A DNA stretch of 64,000 bases from Dysgonamonadaceae bacterium (GCA_031253625.1 JAIRVZ010000122.1:41480-105479); one strand, 5' to 3'; numbered from the stretch's first letter, positions 48,446-58,341 are shown. The notes: generated from the letters alone by a model not told the origin. Numbers and translations are program-made.

Positions 48446-48500
48446 CACGCAGTAGGCGTGAAATATGGATAGCCTCGTGCAAGCGTAGCGCAGCTCGGGG
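48446..48500. repeat. Hairpin-ATATGGATAGCC-hairpin repeat, copy 2
   Basis: Stem CACGC (48446-48450) / GCGTG (48456-48460), then AAATATGGATAGCC, then a second imperfect stem TCGTGC...GCTCGGGG. Related to copies at 9192-9244 and 53565-53609. Confidence 0.65.
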
Positions 48501-48553
48501 TAAGGAAACCTTCCCCCCTCTCCTCAGAACTCCGTAGGAGTTCAACTCACTAC

Positions 48554-48586
48554 CTTGCACAGTTCGAAAATATTACATTATATTTG
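48554..48586 (+). promoter_or_regulatory. Putative Bacteroidales-type promoter of the DUF4861-uxaE operon
   Basis: CTTG (48554-48557; one base from TTTG), 21 nt, TATATTTG (48579-48586). The ATG follows after 23 nt. Confidence 0.5.
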
Positions 48587-48609
48587 TATCTTGATAATTT
48601 CTATTTGGT

Positions 48610-49854
48610 ATGAAAAACGCTCTATTAATTGTAATTTTTGCATTATTTCCGGTTGTCTCCGGAGCGCAAAACAAATCAATCCAACTTGTTTTGGAAAATA
48701 AAACCAATCAACAGGTTAATGATTATGTTGTTGAAATTCCTGCATCAATCTTGAAAAAATTAACTATCGGAGAATATATCGCCCAGTCGGGAAATGAAAT
48801 TGTTCCCATAGAAATTGTTACTGACTTGAAAGGTAATCTAAAAGGAATATTCCCGGTTGCATCTTTTAAACCTCATGAAATTAAGAAAGTTGAAATAAAA
48901 CAAGGCACAACTCCGCAATATCCGAAAAGGACTTATGCTGAATTATCTCATAGAATCGGCGGAAATCCTAAAGACTTCAGGTACGACAAAAAAGATACTG
49001 TTTACACGTGGGTAAAACCAAATTACATGAAACTTCCGGGAAGTTTCCGCGACCATGCTCTCTATATTAAATACGAAGGCCCCGGTTGGGAAAGCGACAT
49101 GGCAGCTTTCCGTTTTTATCTCGACCAGCGCAATGCCATTGACGTTTTCGGGAAAAAAACTCCGGGAATAATTTTGCCACAAGTTGGAATAGACGGGTAC
49201 GAAAATTATCATAAATCTGCTGTTTCTCATTGGGGAGTAGACAATATGACTGTCGGAAATTCCTTAGGAATCGGTTCGATTGCTTATTGGGATGGGCAAA
49301 AAGCCATTCGTGTTGAAAACCGGGATAGCGTTGAATGTTTTGTTCAAGCCGATGGAAAAATCCGCTCACAAATAATGACAACTTATTTCGGTTGGAATAT
49401 CGACGATACGAAATATAATTTGAAATCGTTGATTTCTATCGATGCTGGAAGTCGTACTTCACACATGGAGTTGCAGGTTGACAAAAATATTCCTAATTTA
49501 GCGACCGGTTTCATTAAAAAGAAAGATACCGAATTGCTGGTTAACAATGATGAAAACTCCATCTGGTCATATATTGCCACTTGGGGAAAACAGAGCAACG
49601 AAGATATAAAGAAATACCAGCAAGAAAGTAACATGATGGGATTGGCCATCTTTGTGCGAACTAAACAAATCAAGGAAATCACTTCGGATAAGCTGAATCA
49701 CGTAATTGTCCTTGAACCGGAAAACGGTTATGTAGAATATTATTTTATGCCGGTATGGGAATTCGATTGGCAACCGGTTGCTACAAAAACGGATTTTCAA
49801 CATCGTATCGATGAAGTTTTAACAAGATTAAATAACCCGATAAATATTAAATAA
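48610..49854 (+). CDS. DUF4861 domain protein, secreted
   Basis: A 414-residue protein with a signal peptide (cleavage near VVSGAQ). It matches DUF4861: LVLENKTNQQVNDYVVEIPA at the start, DHALYIKYEGPGWESD in the middle, and DVFGKK plus HWGVDNM. DUF4861 genes occur with uronate-degradation genes, and this one is 1 bp from uxaE, so a role in pectin or uronic acid use is likely. The enzymatic activity is not known to me. Confidence 0.88.
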   Translation: MKNALLIVIFALFPVVSGAQNKSIQLVLENKTNQQVNDYVVEIPASILKKLTIGEYIAQSGNEIVPIEIVTDLKGNLKGIFPVASFKPHEIKKVEIKQGTTPQYPKRTYAELSHRIGGNPKDFRYDKKDTVYTWVKPNYMKLPGSFRDHALYIKYEGPGWESDMAAFRFYLDQRNAIDVFGKKTPGIILPQVGIDGYENYHKSAVSHWGVDNMTVGNSLGIGSIAYWDGQKAIRVENRDSVECFVQADGKIRSQIMTTYFGWNIDDTKYNLKSLISIDAGSRTSHMELQVDKNIPNLATGFIKKKDTELLVNNDENSIWSYIATWGKQSNEDIKKYQQESNMMGLAIFVRTKQIKEITSDKLNHVIVLEPENGYVEYYFMPVWEFDWQPVATKTDFQHRIDEVLTRLNNPINIK

Positions 49855-49855
49855 A

Positions 49856-51106
49856 ATGGAAATTGGTAAGTATTCCTGGGGTATTGGCGATCGCTTTACC
49901 CACCAAGCAGAAGCTCAATTAAAAGCCATGATTTTGGCTAAAAATGCCGGTATTGAAATTGTACCTGTATGGAACAAATCGAATCGTGAACATACATTTA
50001 TCCACTCCGAACCTGCATCTACCCGTGTAGCCGCCGATGCTGCCGTAAAAGCATTGGAGTGGAAAGGCCAGTATTTTTGCGACGCCGACCACATCAATAT
50101 GAATAATGTCGATCGTTTTATGGATGCTTGCGATTTCTTTACGTTAGACGTTGCCGATTATATCGGAGAAGAAGCGCCTGCTGAAGAAATTAACGCATTT
50201 GTCGAAACCAATAAAAAATACATCGGCGATTTGATAATTCCCGGAATCGCCAAACCATTTGTTATTACCGAAGATGAGGTAAGACGAATTGCTAAAAAAT
50301 TCCTGTTCGCTGTCAAACAGGCAGCCACTATTTATCAGCATGTTGTAAAAGCGAAAGGCGAAGGCAATTTTATTCCCGAAGTTTCGATGGACGAAGTAAA
50401 CGATGCGCAATCGCCTGTTGAAATGTTCTTTATCCTAAGCGCTATTGCTCAATACAAAATTCCCGCGCAAACCATTGCACCGAAATTTACAGGCCGCTTC
50501 AACAAAGGCGTCGATTATGTAGGCGATCTAAAACAATTCGCAATTGAATTTGAAGAAGATTTACTGGTGATTAATTATGCAATCAAAGAATTTGGTCTCC
50601 CTGAAAATCTCAAGCTAAGCATCCACTCCGGTAGTGATAAATTCTCTATCTATCCCATTATGGGCGAATTGATTAAAAAATACGACAAAGGTATTCATGT
50701 GAAAACGGCAGGTACTACTTGGTTGGAAGAAGTGATCGGATTGGCAGAAGCAGGAGGCGACGGATTGGAAGTTGCTAAAAAAATCTACGCTGCTACTTAC
50801 GAAAATCGCGAAGAAGTAATTCCCCCTTACGCAACAGTTATCGACATCGACTTCTCAAAACTTCCAACTCCCGAAGAAGTGAATACATGGAACAGCAAGA
50901 AATTTGCAGAATCACTCCGACACATCCAATCGAATCCGAATTACAATCCTGATTTCCGTCAGTTAATTCACGTAGCATTTAAAATGGCTGCTAATATGGG
51001 TAACGTTTACACTGATGCCCTCGAAAAACATGCCGACATTGTTGGGAAACAGGTAACAGAAAATCTTTGGGATCGTCACATTAAATTATTGTTTGGAATT
51101 AAATAG
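49856..51106 (+). CDS. uxaE: Tagaturonate epimerase UxaE
   Basis: A 416-residue cytosolic protein like UxaE, which converts D-tagaturonate to D-fructuronate in galacturonate catabolism. It is a TIM barrel of the tagaturonate/fructuronate epimerase family: MEIGKYSWGIGDRFTHQAEAQ, FCDADHINMNN, KFTGRFNKGVDYVGD, and LSIHSGSDKFSIY. It starts 1 bp after the DUF4861 stop, and a strong terminator follows (51141-51184). Confidence 0.9.
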   Translation: MEIGKYSWGIGDRFTHQAEAQLKAMILAKNAGIEIVPVWNKSNREHTFIHSEPASTRVAADAAVKALEWKGQYFCDADHINMNNVDRFMDACDFFTLDVADYIGEEAPAEEINAFVETNKKYIGDLIIPGIAKPFVITEDEVRRIAKKFLFAVKQAATIYQHVVKAKGEGNFIPEVSMDEVNDAQSPVEMFFILSAIAQYKIPAQTIAPKFTGRFNKGVDYVGDLKQFAIEFEEDLLVINYAIKEFGLPENLKLSIHSGSDKFSIYPIMGELIKKYDKGIHVKTAGTTWLEEVIGLAEAGGDGLEVAKKIYAATYENREEVIPPYATVIDIDFSKLPTPEEVNTWNSKKFAESLRHIQSNPNYNPDFRQLIHVAFKMAANMGNVYTDALEKHADIVGKQVTENLWDRHIKLLFGIK

Positions 51107-51140
51107 TTGCTAATTGTATTTTTCCCAAGGAGCAAACATA

Positions 51141-51184
51141 CAGGGGCACAGAGGTATATATTTAAAACTCTGTGCCCCTGTTCT
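51141..51184 (+). terminator. Rho-independent terminator after uxaE
   Basis: Perfect 13-bp stem CAGGGGCACAGAG (51141-51153) / CTCTGTGCCCCTG (51168-51180) with a 14-nt AT-rich loop, then TTCTTT. Confidence 0.92.
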
Positions 51185-51274
51185 TTATGTTAAAAATTAT
51201 TCTCAATCCTGCCTTTATCAATTTCACCCCATAGTTTAGTCAATTTTTACCCGTTTAACCAAGAAAACATGTAT

Positions 51275-51282
51275 TACGTTTG
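51275..51282 (+). promoter_or_regulatory. Putative -7 box of the secreted-protein gene at 51352
   Basis: TACGTTTG matches TAnnTTTG. A TTTA at 51254-51257 is 17 nt upstream, shorter than the usual distance. It would leave a 62-nt leader. Confidence 0.4.
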
Positions 51283-51351
51283 CATATAATTATAATAATG
51301 CGATTCTTTTAGAAAATAATAACAAAGTATATAAACTTAATTTTTAAAATC

Positions 51352-53553
51352 ATGAAAAAAATTACTAAATTTGGTATGATAGCAGCTGTAATGCTGCTGT
51401 TTTTGAGCACGGTGCAGATAAATGCAGCGACTGCGACGGTTACTTTTAACGGATTTACTACATTAACTGTGTTGCCTATCACTAAGAATGAAGGGCTTTC
51501 ATCTGAAGTGATCCTATCATATGTTGTCTCTGGATCAAATACGCTAGTTCTTGGTTCAAATTATCTACAATGCAATAATGCCGGAACCTTTTTAATTGTT
51601 TCCACAACAGATCCCAACACCACCATTGCATCCGTCACTGTTAATAAATCGTCAAATAGTGCTGCCACAACTAACTCCGCCGCTATTGCATGGAGTAAAG
51701 ATGGTGTATTATGGACTGATGGGGAACTAATTGATCTCCCTATAAGCACAGCTCCGGCTGATCAGAAATTTGATGCTCCTCTTGGAGCTACCCATTTTGA
51801 AATAGGTAGAGACAGTAAATCTGTAGGAGGAGTAACTATACCTGCTCAGGGAACTCCACGCATCTACTCGATAACTGTCGTACTAAATATTCCAACAACC
51901 CCTGCTTTCACCGTTTCACCGTCTTCGATTAGCGGTCTTTTTTATGAAGCAGGCAGCGGACCTTCTGTAGCTCAATCTTTTATATTGAAAGGGGCTAACC
52001 TGACAGCCAGTAATATTACAATTACCGCTCCAACCAATTTTCAAGTATCTTTGGATGGAACAAGTTTTGCCACATCAGAACAAATACTCGGTACGTCTGT
52101 GTCTGAAGGAGTGTTAGCGGATACTAAAGTGTATGTACGTTTGGCTGGAGGATTATCGGTAAATTCTTATTCGGATGAAATCGATATTTCCGGCGCCGGA
52201 GCTAACGCAACAGTTAACTGCTCGGGAAATGTCATTGCCGTATGTAACGGGTATCCACCAAAATTCCCTTATACTTGGGATAATCTTACCAAGGATTGGG
52301 ATCCTACTAAAACCAGCGGTAACCCGATTCCTTGTTGGATAACATGTGTAGGTAGTACCTTGACAGCTAATGGAAATTATACCGGTGGTGATGCTTCTTG
52401 CTCCGGCTCTAAAGTTATAAGAATAAATGCGGCAGGCGATATCGTTTTATACCTTCCAAAATGTGGTACGATAAATGCGCGAATGTCGGGTACAGGAACA
52501 AGAACATACAACTTATTGGTTAATGGAGTAATAAAACAAACAAAACCAGGATCAAATGGTCCTTGTGTGTTCTTATCCGCAGATGTAAATACTAATGATC
52601 CGGTAGTTATTACAATACAAGTCGTTAGCGGAGGCGCAACGCTTTCAGATTTGGAAATTACCGCAGGTCCCCCGTTAGTTATCGCCCCCACAGATGTAAC
52701 GGCAAAATCCGTCTATGCTAACGGCGTTTATGGCGACATCATTTTCAAATCCGATGGAACGGGCACCGGTCAATTAACTATTCCTACAAGTCAATCTTTA
52801 ACGGTTGACGGATTTGTAAAACTTGAAAAGGAAGTCACTAAAAAATGGTATGCTATGGGATTCCCATTCGATGTTACCGTAAATTATATGAATGTTGCAG
52901 GAGATAATGGTAATGGAACAGAAGGAGAATACGAAAATTTATGGTATGTTTCTAAAGAATATCCTGTTGCTGACTTTTGGTTGAAAGAAATTACTTCCAA
53001 AGGAACATTTGTAGAACCGGAAACATCTAATTTTGTATTAAAAGCAGGGAAAGGATATGTATTACAATTTCCAAGTTTCTTCAACGGTAAAACTATTACA
53101 TTTATCTCGACAGGAAATTCTGTTGTATTGAGCAACGACATAGATAAATATATCACTATCGATTTAGGATACACAATGGTTGCTAATTCATCTGTAGCAG
53201 AGGTTGATTTTGAAAATGATTATGATTTGACTGGTCAAAATTTCTATCTATTTAATGGAGACCTTGCGTTTAAACATTATAGTGAACTTAATGTTGGAGA
53301 AATAAAATTGCAGCCATTCGAATCAATGATTGTATTCAATGCACCGGTTGCAGGTACTCCTCCGTTATCAATCGGCATCGAAACAGGTCCAACAGGATCA
53401 ATCGATGTGAAAGCCGACAATGGTAAAATCGTGGATGTTCGCTACTACAACTTGCAAGGTTTGGAAATTAAGCAGCCGGTAGAAAACGGTATTTATATCG
53501 TGAAAACTACCTACGAATCCAACGCAGTGGAAACAACGAAAGTAATAAAATAA
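51352..53553 (+). CDS. Large secreted protein with T9SS-type tail, function unknown
   Basis: A 733-residue protein with a signal peptide (cleavage near INAA, residue 25). Residues about 185-292 form an Ig-like repeat common in Bacteroidota surface proteins (FTVSPSSISGLFYEAGSGP ... SYSDEIDISGAGANATVNCSGNV). Residues about 320-440 contain several Cys and a beta-rich stretch (SCSGSKVIRI, LYLPKCGTINARMSGTG). The C-terminus (about 690-733) ends YYNLQGLEI then NGIYIVKTTYE then TTKVIK, a T9SS sorting tail. No enzyme motif is recognised. It lies between uxaE and the hybrid sensor of the pectin locus. Possibly a glycan-binding surface protein. Confidence 0.75.
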   Translation: MKKITKFGMIAAVMLLFLSTVQINAATATVTFNGFTTLTVLPITKNEGLSSEVILSYVVSGSNTLVLGSNYLQCNNAGTFLIVSTTDPNTTIASVTVNKSSNSAATTNSAAIAWSKDGVLWTDGELIDLPISTAPADQKFDAPLGATHFEIGRDSKSVGGVTIPAQGTPRIYSITVVLNIPTTPAFTVSPSSISGLFYEAGSGPSVAQSFILKGANLTASNITITAPTNFQVSLDGTSFATSEQILGTSVSEGVLADTKVYVRLAGGLSVNSYSDEIDISGAGANATVNCSGNVIAVCNGYPPKFPYTWDNLTKDWDPTKTSGNPIPCWITCVGSTLTANGNYTGGDASCSGSKVIRINAAGDIVLYLPKCGTINARMSGTGTRTYNLLVNGVIKQTKPGSNGPCVFLSADVNTNDPVVITIQVVSGGATLSDLEITAGPPLVIAPTDVTAKSVYANGVYGDIIFKSDGTGTGQLTIPTSQSLTVDGFVKLEKEVTKKWYAMGFPFDVTVNYMNVAGDNGNGTEGEYENLWYVSKEYPVADFWLKEITSKGTFVEPETSNFVLKAGKGYVLQFPSFFNGKTITFISTGNSVVLSNDIDKYITIDLGYTMVANSSVAEVDFENDYDLTGQNFYLFNGDLAFKHYSELNVGEIKLQPFESMIVFNAPVAGTPPLSIGIETGPTGSIDVKADNGKIVDVRYYNLQGLEIKQPVENGIYIVKTTYESNAVETTKVIK

Positions 53554-53564
53554 GTAATAAGTAA

Positions 53565-53609
53565 CGCTCGTAGAGCGAAATATGAATAACCACAGGTTTT
53601 AACCTGTGG
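53565..53609. repeat. Hairpin-ATATGAATAACC-hairpin repeat, copy 3
   Basis: Stem CGCTC (53565-53569) / GAGCG (53573-53577), then AAATATGAATAACC, then a perfect 9-bp stem CCACAGGTT (53590-53598) / AACCTGTGG (53601-53609). It lies between two genes on the same strand. The second hairpin ends 15 nt before the next start codon and is followed by an A-run. Confidence 0.8.
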
Positions 53610-53624
53610 AAAAAAACAAAAAAT

Positions 53625-53888
53625 ATGAAAACATTAAAGATATTTATTTTAGCAATTTCTCTGCTTATTAGCGGACAGATACATGCAAATATGAAAGAAT
53701 ATTCCGAATCATGGTTGCAAAGAACCGACAACAGTGGAGGTCCATCGAATGCTCCGGGTACCGGCTATACAGGTGGAGAAACCGTAACAGCAACCCTCGA
53801 AGATCTACCAATCAGCGATGGCGTATACGTTTTACTCGCATTAGCAGGAGCATATATGCTTGTTCGTAAAAAGAAGAAAGTTTCTTAA
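53625..53888 (+). CDS. Small secreted protein with a sortase-like C-terminal anchor
   Basis: An 87-residue protein: signal peptide (MKTLKIFILAISLLISGQIHA), a short Gly/Ser/Thr-rich middle (NSGGPSNAPGTGYTGG), then a tripartite end, PISDGVY, a hydrophobic stretch (about 68-80) and the basic tail RKKKKVS. This is the form of exosortase/sortase substrates or a membrane-anchored small protein. The same architecture occurs in other Bacteroidales, but I cannot assign a function. It follows the large secreted protein and precedes a strong terminator. Confidence 0.75.
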   Translation: MKTLKIFILAISLLISGQIHANMKEYSESWLQRTDNSGGPSNAPGTGYTGGETVTATLEDLPISDGVYVLLALAGAYMLVRKKKKVS

Positions 53889-53908
53889 AAAATAGGTGAT
53901 AACGCAAG

Positions 53909-53953
53909 GTAATGATGTCAAAAAGTGCTGCTTTTTGGCATCATTACTTTTTT
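53909..53953 (+). terminator. Bidirectional terminator between the small protein gene and the hybrid sensor
   Basis: Stem of 17 bp (53909-53925 / 53931-53947) with loop TGCTG and one T-G pair, then a T-run. The right arm contains the stop codon of the minus-strand sensor gene, so both transcripts end here. Confidence 0.9.
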
Positions 53954-56900
53954 AAACTGTTTTTATATTCCATTGGACTAACTCCGTACTTTTTCTTAAA
54001 GCATTTGGCGAAATATTTCGGATCCGACATGCCTACCATATAAACGACTTCTTTAATAGATACTTGCATGGTAGCAATAAGATGTGCAGCCCTTTGTATC
54101 CTCACATCCCGGATATATTCAATCGGCGCCAAGCCTGTAAGACTTTTAATTTTCTTGAAGAAAATTGTGCGGCTCATGGCTACGGTAGATACCAATTCAT
54201 CTACGGTAAACTCGCTGTTATCCATATTTTGTTCAATCTTCTCCATGATCTTGCCCATGAAAGTCGCATCGTGGGAAATCAATTGAGTAGTCTTGGAAGT
54301 AACCGGATTAGTCATAAAAAGATTTGACCGGTATAACTGTTGCAAGCGTTTCCTTTGTTCGATCAAATTGTCGATTCTTGTGCGGAAGTACTGAACATTA
54401 AATGGTTTTGTAATATAATCATCAGCTCCGTAGGTCAATCCTTCCAGCTTGGACTCGATAGTTGTCTTGGCAGTAAGCAAGACCAGAGGAATATGACTTG
54501 TGTTGATATTGGTTTTCAATTCTTTCAGCAACTGTATCCCATCCATTCGGGGCATCATAATGTCGCTTACAATAAAATCCGGAATTTCTTTCAAGGCTTT
54601 TTCGAGGCCTTCCTGACCATCAACGGCAAACAGTACTTCATAATCGGGAATCAATATGCTTTTAATAAAACGGCGTAAATCGTCATCATCCTCAACCACC
54701 AACACGACAGGTCGTGAGATTTCAACATTTTCATCTTTCCCGGATTCGGTTTCTCCGGAAATATCTTTTTCTTTTACCTCAACATCAAAAATCGAATTGT
54801 CCTCATTTTCTATGATTACATTCGTATCTTTTGAAAAATGACCGATACCGGTTTTAAAGACGACAGCAAAGCAACTGCCTTTATCTTGCTCGCTCTCGAC
54901 CAATATCTTTGCATAATGTTTATCGGCCAAATCCTTTACAATCGACAAACCGATTCCCGTACTCGGCTTGCTTTTGTCTTCATTGAAAGAAACAAAGCGA
55001 TTGAATAACAGTTTAATTTTATCTTTCAATATTCCTATCCCTTCATCTTTTACCTGAACCGATACAGTATCATTTTCTTTGACGACATTGACCTCAATCC
55101 GTTTTCCGTCGGGAGTATATTTGAATGCGTTGGATAAAAGGTTATAAATCATTTTTTCGACAGCATCCTTGTCGATCCAGATTTTTTCGCCTTGCGCATA
55201 GTCGTTGAACCGGAAAGAAATATTTTTTTCAATGATCGTTTCTTTAAAACCATCGCATACTTCTTTCAAAAAAGGAGCGATTTCTACCTCTTGAATCTTC
55301 AGTTTCAAATGTTGTATTTTTCTGAAATCCAATATTTGATTGACCATTCGGAGTAGCCGGTTTGTATTTTGAGAAACCAAAGCAAGCTGTTCTTTAATCC
55401 ACGAAGGCGTATCTTCGCTGTGCGAAACATATTCTACCGGAGAAACAATCATAGTTAAAGGCGTGCGTATTTCGTGGGAAATATCAGTAAAGAAACCTAA
55501 TTTCATCTCAGCTTCCACCCGTTCTAATTTCACTTTATCTCTCAATCTGTAAAATACGAACAATATACGGACACAAACACCGGTCAACAGAACAAACAGC
55601 AGAAAATAAATCAAATAAGCCAAAGGAGTTTCCCAAAATGAAGGCAATATTTCGATTGCAAGCCGGCGTTCGTTATCTACCCATACTCCGTCACTATTGG
55701 TAGATTTAACACGAAAAACATAGTTTCCCTTCGGTAAATTCGTATAATTGGCGATTCGTTGTTTCCGGACATAAATCCAGTCCTCGTCAAACCCGTCTAA
55801 TTTATATGCATATAAAATATTTTGAGGATCGACAAAATCAAGCGCTGCGTATTCAATGCTGAAAAATTTTTGCTTGTGATTCAACACCAAGCTCTTCATA
55901 TCGTCGATATTGTGTTTTAGCGGCGAATTTTCTCCAACAGATACATCTTTGTTGAACAAGCGAAACTGTACCAGCCCGATATACGGGTCAAATGTGCTGT
56001 TCTTTATCTGCTCCGGAAAAAAAGATAATAACCCACGGGAATAACCAAAAACGATTTTGTTGGAATGTAACCGGCAATTGGATGCTTCCGAGAACGTTTG
56101 CCTGTTTATCAACCGCTTGATGTCGCCAAATGTCTCGAACATATTGTTTTCCGGACTAAACCGCGTAAGGTTATTTTCGGTAGTTATCCATAATTTTCCG
56201 TCTTTATCTTCTATAACAGACAAAGTTACGTCAGAAGGGAGGCCATTTTTGACCGTATAGGAATCAAAACGAACGGGAAATCCGAGTGAATCGGTTTCCA
56301 CAATTTTATTTAGTCCTCCTCCAAATGTTGCGATATAGGTCTCTCCTTTTTTCGTTGTATAAACACAAAAAATATCATTCGCCCTGAGATTTTCCTCATT
56401 TCCTGAAATTCCGGTAAATACTTTGTAATTAATATGTTGAGGAGACTGAAAATCGGAAGAAAACAGAATCAATCCGATTGTTGTTCCAACACATATATTT
56501 CCATATTTATCTTCCGCTACAATTCTGACCTGATACCCCGATTCCATTGGATAATTTTTCAAATGATTCCGGTGATTGACAAAGCGAATACTTCCCTGAT
56601 TATCCTTTTCAATCAAGTTCAACCCTCCGCCATAAGTTCCAGCCCAAATATGACCGCGTTTATCTTGATATATGGAATATATATTATTATCACTCAGACT
56701 GTAAATATCCGAAATACTATTTCTGTAGTTCGTCATTTGATACAACGGCTTTCCTGAAGAAGTAATTTTTTTCACCGTATATATTCCTTCGCCTCTGGTG
56801 CCTATCCAAATGACACCTTCTACATCTTGCAACATACAATAAGCGATTCCTTTCAGCGGTTTCCCATTACCGACTTGTCCGTTTTCACACAAATAACCCA

Positions 56901-58341
56901 AGGAATTTCCGGACGAATCATACAGGTTGATTTTCCCATCTTTAGTAGATACCCAAAGATTTTTGTCGCTATCTTCAAAAACAGCTCTCACATCATTTGC
57001 TATCGTTGAATGAATGGAGGGATTTATGTATTCCGTTTGAAAATAACCATTTTTAAACACTATTTTTTCAAGACCATGGGAACGGGTCGACAACCACAAA
57101 TTCCCTTGCCGGTCGGAATAAGCGGAATGCATCAAGTTGGAAAATCGCCAAGATGGAGAAAGCGGTTCGTTGTAAAAAGGCAATAATATATCTTTTTTTC
57201 TGTCATACAAAGAAAATCCTCCGCCGTCGGGATGCACCCAAAGACGATCGTTCGCATCTTCAAAGATAAAAAAATTGGGAAGGAAAACTTTAGGATCGAC
57301 TTCTTCCGTTTTTACATTGAAATGTTTTAAAGTTTGCGTTACCGGATCGAATTTCGCCACACCCGGGCAATTCAAATGAAACCAAACATTTCCCAATTTA
57401 TCAATATAACTGTATACGATCTGGTTTGATTTCAATTTCGAAAGAGTAGTTGTATTATACGGGATAATTTTTTCGGTCTTTTTGTCGAAAATAAAAAAGC
57501 CATCGTCAGGAGTAGTAAGCAGCATTTTGTCGGCCAAAATATTCCTGATTTCAACAATAGGCGACGATGTTGTTACTTTTAACAAGCTAAATTCTCCATT
57601 TTGTTTTTCATATCTCCATACCCGTCCGTTATTTGAACCGAACCATATTTCATCGTTGGTTTCGGATGCTGAAAAAAACGCCTGCCCATTTAGACCGTCA
57701 ACACTTTCTTTTTCTACAAAAAATGCGGCAGGTTCGATTTGTCCGTGGAGAATTCTGTATAATCCGTTATCTGTCAGCATCCATGTATTGCCCGCGTAAT
57801 CTTCCATAACAAAAGAAACCTTTCTTCCTTGAATCCTTCCATTCCCCACATTATATACTTCAGTAGAAAATAACGAATCTTTCACGCAAATGCAACCATA
57901 TTCGTCTGATAAAAGCCAAACGTGTCCGGATGGCATCAGCATAATTTTAGAAGCGGTAAAAGCAAAATCCTTGAACTTATCAAACGATTTCAATCCTGAA
58001 AACGTTTCTGTACGCGGATCGAAACGATGTGCGTTTTTATCGTAAGAATAAAGCCAAATGTATCCGTACTTATCTTCGTATATCTTGTCGATGCGATTAT
58101 TTTTTATATGATAAGGATCATCCGGCTTAGTTCTGTAATTCGTAAACGTATAACCATCAAATTTACTGATACCGTTCCATGTAGAAAACCACATAAATCC
58201 CTTTTTATCTTGCAGGATATCCATAACAGTATTTTGAGGAAGCCCGTTATCCGAACTATAATGCTCAAAATGACAACCCGGCTGTCCGCAGACAAGATGA
58301 ATATATACGGTTAAAAATAAAATTGAAAAGAAATATTTCAT
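53944..58341 (-). CDS. Hybrid two-component system sensor/regulator (HTCS)
   Basis: A 1465-residue one-protein two-component system. A signal peptide is followed by a periplasmic beta-propeller of many Reg_prop repeats (NGLPQNTVMDILQDKKGFMWF, then repeated LWVST/IWIGT units), a Y_Y_Y domain (about 800-880, LPKGNYVFRVKSTNSDGVW), a transmembrane helix (906-931), HisKA with H956 (DISHEIRTPL), HATPase (NLLSNAFKYTPDG, TGIGLSIV), a receiver with D1260 (SDIMMPRMDG) and an AraC-type HTH (about 1365-1460). I prefer the ATG at 58341 to one at 58356 because it gives a clean signal. HTCS proteins sense glycan fragments and switch on the neighbouring utilisation locus. It is divergent from the GH28-GH105 gene. 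Confidence 0.96.
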   Translation of the reverse strand: MKYFFSILFLTVYIHLVCGQPGCHFEHYSSDNGLPQNTVMDILQDKKGFMWFSTWNGISKFDGYTFTNYRTKPDDPYHIKNNRIDKIYEDKYGYIWLYSYDKNAHRFDPRTETFSGLKSFDKFKDFAFTASKIMLMPSGHVWLLSDEYGCICVKDSLFSTEVYNVGNGRIQGRKVSFVMEDYAGNTWMLTDNGLYRILHGQIEPAAFFVEKESVDGLNGQAFFSASETNDEIWFGSNNGRVWRYEKQNGEFSLLKVTTSSPIVEIRNILADKMLLTTPDDGFFIFDKKTEKIIPYNTTTLSKLKSNQIVYSYIDKLGNVWFHLNCPGVAKFDPVTQTLKHFNVKTEEVDPKVFLPNFFIFEDANDRLWVHPDGGGFSLYDRKKDILLPFYNEPLSPSWRFSNLMHSAYSDRQGNLWLSTRSHGLEKIVFKNGYFQTEYINPSIHSTIANDVRAVFEDSDKNLWVSTKDGKINLYDSSGNSLGYLCENGQVGNGKPLKGIAYCMLQDVEGVIWIGTRGEGIYTVKKITSSGKPLYQMTNYRNSISDIYSLSDNNIYSIYQDKRGHIWAGTYGGGLNLIEKDNQGSIRFVNHRNHLKNYPMESGYQVRIVAEDKYGNICVGTTIGLILFSSDFQSPQHINYKVFTGISGNEENLRANDIFCVYTTKKGETYIATFGGGLNKIVETDSLGFPVRFDSYTVKNGLPSDVTLSVIEDKDGKLWITTENNLTRFSPENNMFETFGDIKRLINRQTFSEASNCRLHSNKIVFGYSRGLLSFFPEQIKNSTFDPYIGLVQFRLFNKDVSVGENSPLKHNIDDMKSLVLNHKQKFFSIEYAALDFVDPQNILYAYKLDGFDEDWIYVRKQRIANYTNLPKGNYVFRVKSTNSDGVWVDNERRLAIEILPSFWETPLAYLIYFLLFVLLTGVCVRILFVFYRLRDKVKLERVEAEMKLGFFTDISHEIRTPLTMIVSPVEYVSHSEDTPSWIKEQLALVSQNTNRLLRMVNQILDFRKIQHLKLKIQEVEIAPFLKEVCDGFKETIIEKNISFRFNDYAQGEKIWIDKDAVEKMIYNLLSNAFKYTPDGKRIEVNVVKENDTVSVQVKDEGIGILKDKIKLLFNRFVSFNEDKSKPSTGIGLSIVKDLADKHYAKILVESEQDKGSCFAVVFKTGIGHFSKDTNVIIENEDNSIFDVEVKEKDISGETESGKDENVEISRPVVLVVEDDDDLRRFIKSILIPDYEVLFAVDGQEGLEKALKEIPDFIVSDIMMPRMDGIQLLKELKTNINTSHIPLVLLTAKTTIESKLEGLTYGADDYITKPFNVQYFRTRIDNLIEQRKRLQQLYRSNLFMTNPVTSKTTQLISHDATFMGKIMEKIEQNMDNSEFTVDELVSTVAMSRTIFFKKIKSLTGLAPIEYIRDVRIQRAAHLIATMQVSIKEVVYMVGMSDPKYFAKCFKKKYGVSPMEYKNSLKK

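Larger units (their letters stand above)
48278..48609. other. 332-bp intergenic region with repeats and a promoter
   Basis: No gene is seen. The left 165 bp is AT-rich. The middle (48446-48500) is copy 2 of the hairpin-ATATGRATARCC family, followed by GGGGTAAGG/CCTTCCCC (48497-48517) and AACTCC-GT-AGGAGTT (48529-48542) hairpins. The right end carries a promoter for the DUF4861 gene (48554-48586). Confidence 0.7.
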
